In this document: piece after piece, positions 29,620-36,627 of the stretch | Layout of the letters: each line of letters starts with the position of its first letter | How positions within the stretch are numbered: the first letter of the stretch is position 1 | From: Shewanella marina JCM 15074 | GTDB lineage: Bacteria > Pseudomonadota > Gammaproteobacteria > Enterobacterales > Shewanellaceae | Direction: 5' to 3' | Assembly (NCBI RefSeq): GCF_000614975.1 | Contig: NZ_BALM01000009.1 | Span: 62,001 to 126,000, forward strand | Length of the DNA stretch: 64,000 bases | Notes under the pieces: model-generated | Database searches by the model: none | Seen by the model: the letters and a program-made list of their open reading frames with translations, nothing else | What the model was told of the DNA's origin: nothing | Program-made: the position numbers and the translations under genes

Positions 29620-29638
29620 GATAATGATTGCCTTTATT
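29620..29638. promoter_or_regulatory. Candidate Fur box upstream of bacterioferritin genes
   Basis: GATAATGATTGCCTTTATT matches the 19-bp Fur consensus at 14 positions, including an intact GATAATGAT left half. It lies ~93 bp before the first bfr start, where iron control is expected. The right half is weak. Confidence 0.5.
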
Positions 29639-29730
29639 ATTCTTAACTAATTGAAAAGTAACATAAATATTGTTAATTCTTTGTTAATTGTACTAAAGTT
29701 AATACTAGGTACTAATAAAGGAATTTTGTA

Positions 29731-30204
29731 ATGAAAGGTCAAGTGAACATTATTGGACTACTCAATAGGATGTTAACCATTGAGTTAACAGCGATTAATC
29801 AATATTTCTTACATGCGCGTATGTTTAATAATTGGGGACTTGAAGGGTTGAATCATGCCGAATATAAGAAATCAATTGAAGATATGAAGCATGCAGATAA
29901 ATTAATCGAGCGAGTATTATTTTTAGAAGGTTTACCGAATTTACAGCAATTAGATAAATTGCATATTGGTGAAGACAGTGAAGAGATGCTCAATTTAGAT
30001 AAGCAGATGATTGAAGGTCAAATCAGTGAGCTTAGGCAAGCAATCGCAGCGTGTGAAGTTGCGCAAGACTATGTCAGTCGCGATCTATTAGAAGATATTC
30101 TAGAAGATGAAGAGGAGCATTTAGACTGGCTAGAAGCACAGTTTGATTTGATCCGTATGACAGGTATTGAAAACTACCTACAATCACAAATTAATCAACA
30201 ATAG
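29731..30204 (+). CDS. bfr: Bacterioferritin subunit with haem ligand
   Basis: A 157-residue bacterioferritin that stores iron in a 24-mer with bound haem. Ferroxidase residues are in place: E18 (IELTAINQYF), E51 and H54 (IEDMKHAD), E94, and E127/H130 (EDEEEHLDW). The axial haem ligand Met52 is present in IEDMKHAD. It is 9 bp upstream of a second subunit gene; Shewanella is known to make mixed shells of two Bfr chains. Confidence 0.95.
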   Translation: MKGQVNIIGLLNRMLTIELTAINQYFLHARMFNNWGLEGLNHAEYKKSIEDMKHADKLIERVLFLEGLPNLQQLDKLHIGEDSEEMLNLDKQMIEGQISELRQAIAACEVAQDYVSRDLLEDILEDEEEHLDWLEAQFDLIRMTGIENYLQSQINQQ

Positions 30205-30213
30205 GAGGCTATT

Positions 30214-30681
30214 ATGCAAGGACACCAACAGGTTATTGATGCGCTTAATAAACTTCTTACCGGCGAATTATCAGCCATGGATCAATATTTTGTTCATGCC
30301 AGAATGTATGACGATTGGGGCATTACTGAACTGTTTGAACGCATTAACCATGAGTCAGACGATGAGCGAGTACATGCTTCCAAGTTAATTGAACGGATTT
30401 TATTTCTAGAAGGCACTCCAGATGTTGCCGCGAGACTGCCGCTTACTATTGGTAAAGATGTGCAGCAGATGCTGTATAACGATCTGCAATATGAGTATAT
30501 GGTGGCTGATAATCTCCGTGAAGTGATAGCCCTTTGTGAGCAACTACAAGACTTTCAAACTCGTGATATCTTGATGGTATTACTCGAGGAAACCGAGTCT
30601 GATCATATGTATTGGTTGGAGAAGCAGCTTGGTCTGATTGATAAAGTTGGTTTACAAAATTATATTCAAAGCAAAATGTAG
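30214..30681 (+). CDS. bfr: Bacterioferritin subunit lacking the haem-ligand methionine
   Basis: A 155-residue paralogue with the ferroxidase ligands kept (GELSAMDQYF, DDERVHAS, EETESDHMYW). At the position of Met52, which ligates haem in bacterioferritin, it has Arg (DERVH in place of DEMKH). It can therefore oxidise iron but probably cannot bind haem in a homodimer. GGAGG precedes the ATG. With its neighbour it likely forms hetero-shells with a reduced haem number. Confidence 0.93.
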   Translation: MQGHQQVIDALNKLLTGELSAMDQYFVHARMYDDWGITELFERINHESDDERVHASKLIERILFLEGTPDVAARLPLTIGKDVQQMLYNDLQYEYMVADNLREVIALCEQLQDFQTRDILMVLLEETESDHMYWLEKQLGLIDKVGLQNYIQSKM

Positions 30682-30705
30682 TCATATTTTTGTCCATAAA
30701 ATAAT

Positions 30706-30745
30706 AAAAAGTGCTGTGATATAGCAATGAATCACAGCACTTTTT
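30706..30745 (+). terminator. Terminator after bfr pair
   Basis: A 15-bp perfect stem, AAAAAGTGCTGTGAT / ATCACAGCACTTTTT, with a 10-nt loop. Confidence 0.9.
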
Positions 30746-30780
30746 ATTGTTGTCGGTTATCTTCTACTTAAAAATAGTTA

Positions 30781-30796
30781 CTGTAATTTTATACAG
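30781..30796. promoter_or_regulatory. LexA (SOS) box of dinB
   Basis: CTGTAATTTTATACAG is a full match to the gammaproteobacterial LexA pattern CTGT-N8-ACAG with an AT-only centre. It is 44 bp before the dinB start and next to a TATAAT-like -10. Confidence 0.85.
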
Positions 30797-30840
30797 TGTA
30801 TTATAATCAACTCGATCATAGTTAACCTTACTAATAGCTT

Positions 30841-31911
30841 ATGCAACGAAAGATTATTCACATCGATATGGATTGTTTTTATGCCGCAGTAGAGATGCGT
30901 GACTTTCCCGAGTTGCGTGGTATCCCTATTGCGGTAGGAGGACGTAGTGATCGACGTGGGGTAATCAGTACTTGTAACTATGAAGCAAGAGCCTTTGGTG
31001 TCCGTTCTGCCATGGCGTCAGGTTACGCGCTCAAGCTCTGTCCACATTTGACCTTGGTAAAAGGGCGCATGGAGGTCTATAAACAGGTCTCAAATCAAAT
31101 TAGAGCTATCTTCTATCGTTATACCGATTTAGTTGAGCCACTTTCATTGGATGAAGCTTATCTTGATGTGACTCACTGTAGCTTGCATCAAGGTTCTGCC
31201 ACTCTAATTGCACAAGCTATTCGCGCTGATATTTTAAATGAGACGGGTCTAACGGCATCCGCAGGGGTAGCACCGATTAAGTTTCTTGCCAAAATCGCTT
31301 CTGATTTAAACAAACCGAATGGCCAATATGTGATCCCACCTGATGATATTGTGGGGTTTATGCCAAGCTTAGCACTGAAGAAAATACCGGGTGTCGGTAA
31401 GGTTACGGCAAAAAAACTGGCTGATATGGGATTAGAAACCTGCGGTGATGTGCAAAGTTTTGATGAAACTAAATTGGTACAACAGTTTGGTAAGTTTGGT
31501 CATTTACTGTTTGAGCGTGCACAAGGTATCGATGCTCGTGCAATAGAGCCTAATCGTGAGCGTAAATCAGTCGGTGTTGAAACTACACTGGCACAAGATA
31601 TTTATACCTTGGCAGAGTGCCAACAAATTATGCCTAAGTTATTGCAAGAATTGTCAGTGCGGATGCAACGGGGCGCCAGTGGCCGACAAGTGCAAAAGCA
31701 GGTGGTTAAACTCAAGTTTGATGATTTCAAACAAACCACCATTGAGCAACGTAGCGATAAAGTGTCTGTTAAATTGTTTTATGCATTATTAGAAGAAGCA
31801 TTAACAAGGCAAGAGGGACGAGGTATACGTTTACTTGGAGTGACGGTCGGGCTTGCGAGCGAGCAACAACCTGCTAGTTCAAATAGATTACAGTTAGATT
31901 TAGATTTGTAA
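30841..31911 (+). CDS. dinB: DNA polymerase IV (Y family)
   Basis: A 356-residue translesion polymerase. Catalytic pieces are [20 protein letters not shown] (first Asp), [10 protein letters not shown] (Asp-Glu pair) and [20 protein letters not shown]. HhH region: [18 protein letters not shown]. The extreme C-terminus QLDLDL fits the beta-clamp motif QLxLxL. A LexA box upstream predicts SOS induction. Confidence 0.96.
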   Translation: MQRKIIHIDMDCFYAAVEMRDFPELRGIPIAVGGRSDRRGVISTCNYEARAFGVRSAMASGYALKLCPHLTLVKGRMEVYKQVSNQIRAIFYRYTDLVEPLSLDEAYLDVTHCSLHQGSATLIAQAIRADILNETGLTASAGVAPIKFLAKIASDLNKPNGQYVIPPDDIVGFMPSLALKKIPGVGKVTAKKLADMGLETCGDVQSFDETKLVQQFGKFGHLLFERAQGIDARAIEPNRERKSVGVETTLAQDIYTLAECQQIMPKLLQELSVRMQRGASGRQVQKQVVKLKFDDFKQTTIEQRSDKVSVKLFYALLEEALTRQEGRGIRLLGVTVGLASEQQPASSNRLQLDLDL

Positions 31912-32017
31912 TCATCATCTGCAATTTCCTTCACTTATAGCCACTTGCCTAATTTACAATCAGCCTGTAGTGTTAAATCATTGTTGCTAAATGGAATGGG
32001 AATAATAGGCGGCATTG

Positions 32018-32488
32018 ATGAAATACTTATGGATAACCTTATTAATATTTGTCAGTACAGTAAGTACAGCTGCACCCTCATTGGATGTGATGGTTGCTGA
32101 CAAACAAGGCCAACTTGTGAGTTTAAGTGAGTTTAAAGGCAAAGTAGTGTATGTCGATTTTTGGGCATCATGGTGTGGTCCTTGTCGTAAATCCTTTCCT
32201 TGGATGGAGCAGATGCACAATCAATATCAAGCGCAGGGACTCGCCGTCGTTGCGATTAACCTTGATACAGAACCTCGTTTCGCTGAACAATTCTTAAAGG
32301 ATCTGCCCGCTAGTTTTTCCATTTTATATAACCCCGATGGTGACATTGCCCGTCAGTTTGATCTGCAAGGAATGCCAAGCAGTTTTATTTTTAATCGTAC
32401 AGGCGAGTTGGTTTATCAACATGTTGGATTTTTTAATAAGCAGCAGAAACAATATGAGCAACAGCTGATTGATTTACTAAAGGAGTAG
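32018..32488 (+). CDS. TlpA/ResA-like periplasmic thioredoxin
   Basis: A 156-residue thiol-disulfide protein with signal peptide (MKYLWITLLIFVSTVSTAA). The redox site WASWCGPCRKSFP and the cis-Pro LQGMPSSFIF mark a TlpA-type reductase. It is first in a four-gene set with DUF4266, DUF3570 and ApbE proteins. It could keep cysteines of the DUF4266 lipoprotein or DUF3570 protein reduced. ATG 32018 is preferred to TTG 32015 and has AGGCGG upstream. Confidence 0.92.
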   Translation: MKYLWITLLIFVSTVSTAAPSLDVMVADKQGQLVSLSEFKGKVVYVDFWASWCGPCRKSFPWMEQMHNQYQAQGLAVVAINLDTEPRFAEQFLKDLPASFSILYNPDGDIARQFDLQGMPSSFIFNRTGELVYQHVGFFNKQQKQYEQQLIDLLKE

Positions 32489-32490
32489 TG

Positions 32491-32706
32491 ATGAAGCTTA
32501 AAATTTGTCTTGGCTTATTGATGTTAACGTTAGGTGGTTGCTCAAGCCTCGGGGTTGAACCCTGGCAAAAACAGCATTTTGCTCGTGAAGATATGGCGCT
32601 TAATCATGAAAAACTCGATCTCTCTTTAGATGACCATATCTATTTTAGTAAAGAAGGCTCTAGTGGTGGCCGGGCTTTTGCTGGTGGGGGCTGTGGATGC
32701 AATTAA
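32491..32706 (+). CDS. DUF4266 small lipoprotein with Gly/Cys C-terminus
   Basis: A 71-residue lipoprotein with lipobox LTLGGC. Its mature part is ~53 residues and includes EPWQKQHFAREDMALN and DDHIYFSKEGSSGGRA. It ends in AGGGCGCN, a glycine-rich tail with two cysteines that is the hallmark of DUF4266. Function unknown. The stop of the thioredoxin gene overlaps the SD/GTG region, and its own 3' end overlaps DUF3570 by 10 bases. The conserved CxC tail could bind metal, carry a modification or be a thioredoxin client. Confidence 0.88.
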   Translation: MKLKICLGLLMLTLGGCSSLGVEPWQKQHFAREDMALNHEKLDLSLDDHIYFSKEGSSGGRAFAGGGCGCN

Positions 32707-33995
32707 CGCATAAAAAGAACATTGCTCAGGCATTAGCAATCGCCAGTTGTGGCTTAGTTAACCCTGTAGCAGAGGCTGCAACCGATGATCGTTTTTTTAG
32801 TGGCTGGGATATTGATGCCGCGTTAATGTATTACGGCGAACAAGATAGAGTTCAGGCCATTGAAGCGATAGGTGATTTTCAAAAACAGTATGACGATGAA
32901 TCTCAACTTAACCTTAAAGTCGTATTTGATTCTCTAACAGGAGCATCTGCTTCGGGTGCGGTGGCACAATCTCAACATCAAACATTTACCAGACCTTCTG
33001 GTGATGGCCAATATATTGTCGGTGCGGGTGATACGCCGTTAGACGATAGCTTTAAAGATACTCGCTTACAGCTCAGTGCTAATTGGATTGAACAATTGTC
33101 GTTAGAATGGCAAAGCAATATTGGGGTATATGGCTCGCGTGAATTTGATTACACTTCTTTAGGGGTTAACGGTGGTATTGAGCGTAGCTTAAATAAAGAT
33201 AATACCACACTGGCCATATCAGCAGCTTATACCTATGACTTGTTAGAACCTGTGGGTGCTAAACCTGTTCCCTTATCAGCAATGGCCATTCGGCAGGACT
33301 TTATTTCAGAGCAAGCTTTTAGACAAGCCTTTAACTTAACTCGTGGTGATGATTCTGATGATAAACAAACGCTTGATCTGATTTTAGGCTTAACTCAAAT
33401 TATTAATGCCAATTGGTTAATGCAGTTTAATTATGGTTTATCGAGTGTTGCTGGGTATTTGACCGATCCTTATAAAATTTTATCAGTGGTGGACAACAGT
33501 GGCACCAGTCAACAATATCGTTATGAACATCGACCTGATTCTCGTTTAAAACACAGTCTATTTGCGTTAGCTAAAGGTGTTGTTGCTGGGGATATTGTCG
33601 ACATATCCTATCGCTATAACAGTGATGACTGGGATATCAACTCACATACGTTTGATGGTCATTATCGACACTATTTTAGTGATGATTTTTATGGGCAATT
33701 ACATCTTCGCTATTATTTGCAATCGGCGGCTGAGTTCTACCAACCTTTTTTGTTGATGGGATCAATATTACCCGAGTATGCCAGTGCTGATTACCGCATA
33801 GGTGAGATGACAACCTATACCTTTGGCATCAAGTTTGGCCATAAACTTAAAGGTGACCATGAACTCAGTTATCGATTGGAATGGTACCAGCAAACGCCTA
33901 AAAATAATGGCACAGCATTAGTGGGGCAACTACAGCAGCATGAGCTGTTTCCTAGCCTCACGGCGGTAATTGCTCAGGTGAGTTACTCTTTTTAA
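32697..33995 (+). CDS. DUF3570 predicted outer-membrane beta-barrel protein
   Basis: A 432-residue exported protein (signal ending PVAEA-A, ~28) with alternating-residue strands and a C-terminal aromatic (VSYSF), typical of a barrel. No function is established for DUF3570. Residues 78-86 read DSLTGASAS, close to the FMN-acceptor patterns of NqrB (DGFSGATAL) and NqrC (DALSGATLT). Ser84 would be the acceptor. An ApbE-family transferase is encoded immediately downstream (1-bp overlap). Confidence 0.85.
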   Translation: MQLTHKKNIAQALAIASCGLVNPVAEAATDDRFFSGWDIDAALMYYGEQDRVQAIEAIGDFQKQYDDESQLNLKVVFDSLTGASASGAVAQSQHQTFTRPSGDGQYIVGAGDTPLDDSFKDTRLQLSANWIEQLSLEWQSNIGVYGSREFDYTSLGVNGGIERSLNKDNTTLAISAAYTYDLLEPVGAKPVPLSAMAIRQDFISEQAFRQAFNLTRGDDSDDKQTLDLILGLTQIINANWLMQFNYGLSSVAGYLTDPYKILSVVDNSGTSQQYRYEHRPDSRLKHSLFALAKGVVAGDIVDISYRYNSDDWDINSHTFDGHYRHYFSDDFYGQLHLRYYLQSAAEFYQPFLLMGSILPEYASADYRIGEMTTYTFGIKFGHKLKGDHELSYRLEWYQQTPKNNGTALVGQLQQHELFPSLTAVIAQVSYSF

Positions 33996-34891
33996 TGCGT
34001 ATGAATACTCAATTAAAGCAGCAAACATGGGGTTTTAGTGGTTCGTTCCGAGCAATGGCAAGTCCATGTGAATTACTTATTGCGACTGATGATAAACAAG
34101 TCGCAATGCAAATGTTGCAACTTGCCAGCGATGAAGCGCAGCGGATTGAAGCTAAATATAGTCGTTTTATCAGCGCAAATGTATTGTGGCAGATTAATCA
34201 TGCTCAAGGAAAATCTGTTGCAATAGACGCTGAAACCTATCAGTTATTATTGTTTGCTCAGCAATGTTATCAATTAAGTGATGGTTTATTTGATATCAGT
34301 GCCGGTAAATTGATGCGACTATGGCGCTTTGATAAAAACTCAGCTATTCCGACGCCTGAAATATTGAATCAGGCATTGTTGGCGGTTGATTTTGAACAAG
34401 TTAAATTTACTACCACAGAGCTGCAAATACCAACCGAGATGTACTTAGATTTTGGGGGGATAGGTAAGGAGTATGCTGTTGACCGGGTAGCCAATACGTT
34501 GGCACAACGATGGCCTGATATCTCGGTTTTAGTTAATTTTGGTGGTGATATTGCTTGTCCTGTAAAACGTGTTGCTGAGTGTAGTCCATGGCAAGTGGGC
34601 ATTGAAGATCCACAGCGGTTAGATCAAGCCTTAGTTAGCTTGCAGATCCGTCAAGGCGCACTGGCAACCAGTGGTGATACTCGTCGTTATATTGAGCTTG
34701 ATGGTGTTCGTTATGGGCATATTATCAACCCTAAAACGGGCTACCCTGTGGTTCATGCTCCGCGTTCTGTGACGGTATTAGGCCCAAATTGTTTAACCGC
34801 GGGGATGTTAGCGACGATGGCGATGTTACAAGGTGAGCAAGCAGAAGATTTTTTAACTGAGCAGCAAGTGCAATTTAAGATTTATCGTTAG
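33995..34891 (+). CDS. ApbE-family FMN transferase without export signal
   Basis: A 298-residue ApbE paralogue. Visible motifs: GSFRAMASPCELLI, YLDFGGIGKEYAVDRVA, TSGDTRRYI and GHIINPKTGYPV. It differs from the Nqr-linked enzyme in three ways: no signal peptide or lipobox; INPKTG instead of IDPRTG; and TAGMLATMA where the other has ADGYATAMM, so the metal-ligand Asp is Gly. It may work in the cytoplasm, need a different metal geometry, or be a divergent class. Last gene of the four-gene operon. Confidence 0.88.
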   Translation: MRMNTQLKQQTWGFSGSFRAMASPCELLIATDDKQVAMQMLQLASDEAQRIEAKYSRFISANVLWQINHAQGKSVAIDAETYQLLLFAQQCYQLSDGLFDISAGKLMRLWRFDKNSAIPTPEILNQALLAVDFEQVKFTTTELQIPTEMYLDFGGIGKEYAVDRVANTLAQRWPDISVLVNFGGDIACPVKRVAECSPWQVGIEDPQRLDQALVSLQIRQGALATSGDTRRYIELDGVRYGHIINPKTGYPVVHAPRSVTVLGPNCLTAGMLATMAMLQGEQAEDFLTEQQVQFKIYR

Positions 34892-34898
34892 CCATAAA

Positions 34899-34924
34899 AA
34901 AACGCAACCGATAGGTTGCGTTTT
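34899..34924. terminator. Bidirectional terminator after the ApbE operon
   Basis: An 11-bp perfect stem, AAAACGCAACC / GGTTGCGTTTT, with loop GATA, between convergent apbE and pepD. Confidence 0.9.
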
Positions 34925-34941
34925 GTCATATGATTTTGCGA

Positions 34942-36402
34942 TTAAGCTTTTTCAGGAATCGCAACTAATACTGCAAGCAGTAACTGCCAGTACTGATCAA
35001 CGGTTGTGATATTAACCATCTCATCAGGGCTATGTGGGAAGCGAATGGTTGGGCCAATAGAAACCATATCCATCATTGGATAAGGCTCTTTAAATAGACC
35101 ACATTCAAGACCTGCATGGATCACCATAATTGTTGGTGACTTGCTGTAAATGCTTTCATAAACATTACGTACAATCGCCATAATAGGTGAGCTGTTATCA
35201 GGCTTCCAACCCGGATATGCACCGCTAAATTTAGCCGTTGCGCCCGCAAGTTGAGCTAATGATGTAAGATTACCTTCAATATTGATACGACCAGAATCAA
35301 TCAGTGAACGAACTAAGCAAAGTAATGTCACTTTATCTGCGTCAGTAGTAACCACACCTAAGTTCAATGATGTTTCTGTCACACCTTCAATTTCATCACT
35401 CATGCGGATCACGCCATTAGGGCAAGCATGCATTAAGTTGATTAATTGCTGTTGGCAATTTGCAGTGAACACTTCTGCAACCTGCTCTGCTGCAGTTAGG
35501 GTTAGCGTAGTATCACCATCAGCAATGGCAAGCTCTTGTCTTGCTAATGCTTCAAATTCAGTGACTGCAGTTTCAAGTGCATTGAGTTTGTCAGCAGCAA
35601 TATAGAAACTAGTGTGGGCTTCACGTGGGATAGCATTGCGAAGTGAACCGCCGGTGAAATCAAACATCTCTAAGCCAAGTGCATTGGCATTATCCGCTAA
35701 AAAGCGTGCTAATAACTTATTCGCGTTACCACGACCTAAATGGATGTTGACACCTGAGTGACCACCTTTTAAACCTGATAGTGTTAAGGTATAAGCTTCA
35801 TAACCTTCGGTTGCAGCCTGACGCGTCATCGGTAGTGTTAATTCACCATCAACACCACCAGCACAACCCATATAAATCTCACCTTCTTGTTCAGAGTCGG
35901 TGTTGATTAGGATATCTGCATTCAAGTAACCCGCTTGTAGGCCGAAAGCACCTGTCATACCGGCTTCTTCATCAATGGTCAGTAGTACTTCTAGTGGACC
36001 ATGAGGAATATCGCTAGCACCCAAAATAGCCAGTGCAGACGCCATACCTATGCCATTATCTGCACCTAAAGTAGTGCCTTTGGCTTTTACCCAACCTGTA
36101 TCAATATACGGTTCGATAGGGTCGGTTAAAAAGTCGTGGATCTTTTCTGCATTTTTCTGCGGCACCATATCAATATGAGCTTGCAGCGCAACTGTTTTGC
36201 GGTTTTCCATTCCCTTGGTCGCTGGCTTGCGAATAATCAAATTGCCAACATGATCAATAGTCACATCTAATTGCTTGTCTTTAGCCCAAGCGACAATTTC
36301 ATCACTCAGTGCTTGTTCATGTTTAGATGGGTGTGGGATAGAACAAATTTTATCAAACCATTGCCATAAAGGTTGCGGTTGTAACTGACTTAATGCTGTC
36401 AC
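34942..36402 (-). CDS. pepD: Aminoacyl-histidine dipeptidase (M20)
   Basis: A 486-residue M20 metallopeptidase hydrolysing Xaa-His dipeptides such as carnosine. The metal and catalytic motifs are VALQAHIDMVPQKN, TTLGADNGIGMASA, LLTIDEEAGMTGAFGLQA and HAGLECGLF. Lid domain: LKGGHSGVNIHLGRGNANKL. The start is a GTG (36402) with GAGGAG upstream. It is divergent from the M17 peptidase gene and shares its promoter region. Confidence 0.94.
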   Translation of the reverse strand: MTALSQLQPQPLWQWFDKICSIPHPSKHEQALSDEIVAWAKDKQLDVTIDHVGNLIIRKPATKGMENRKTVALQAHIDMVPQKNAEKIHDFLTDPIEPYIDTGWVKAKGTTLGADNGIGMASALAILGASDIPHGPLEVLLTIDEEAGMTGAFGLQAGYLNADILINTDSEQEGEIYMGCAGGVDGELTLPMTRQAATEGYEAYTLTLSGLKGGHSGVNIHLGRGNANKLLARFLADNANALGLEMFDFTGGSLRNAIPREAHTSFYIAADKLNALETAVTEFEALARQELAIADGDTTLTLTAAEQVAEVFTANCQQQLINLMHACPNGVIRMSDEIEGVTETSLNLGVVTTDADKVTLLCLVRSLIDSGRINIEGNLTSLAQLAGATAKFSGAYPGWKPDNSSPIMAIVRNVYESIYSKSPTIMVIHAGLECGLFKEPYPMMDMVSIGPTIRFPHSPDEMVNITTVDQYWQLLLAVLVAIPEKA

Positions 36403-36627
36403 GAAAAACTCCTCTAACAGAAGTGAGGCGGAAAATTGCCGACATCATATCACAGTCGGACCATAGAAAATAAATGGGGTATTAAATCACCATTTTCAAG
36501 TGTAACTTCGAGTTGTTTTGGGGCCTCTGAAAATAGCAATTTTAGCTTGTTTAGGTATATGATTAAAAATCATACTGGATACTATTTCAGTATAAAAATA
36601 TGAACGGCTATAACAGGAAGGATACCT

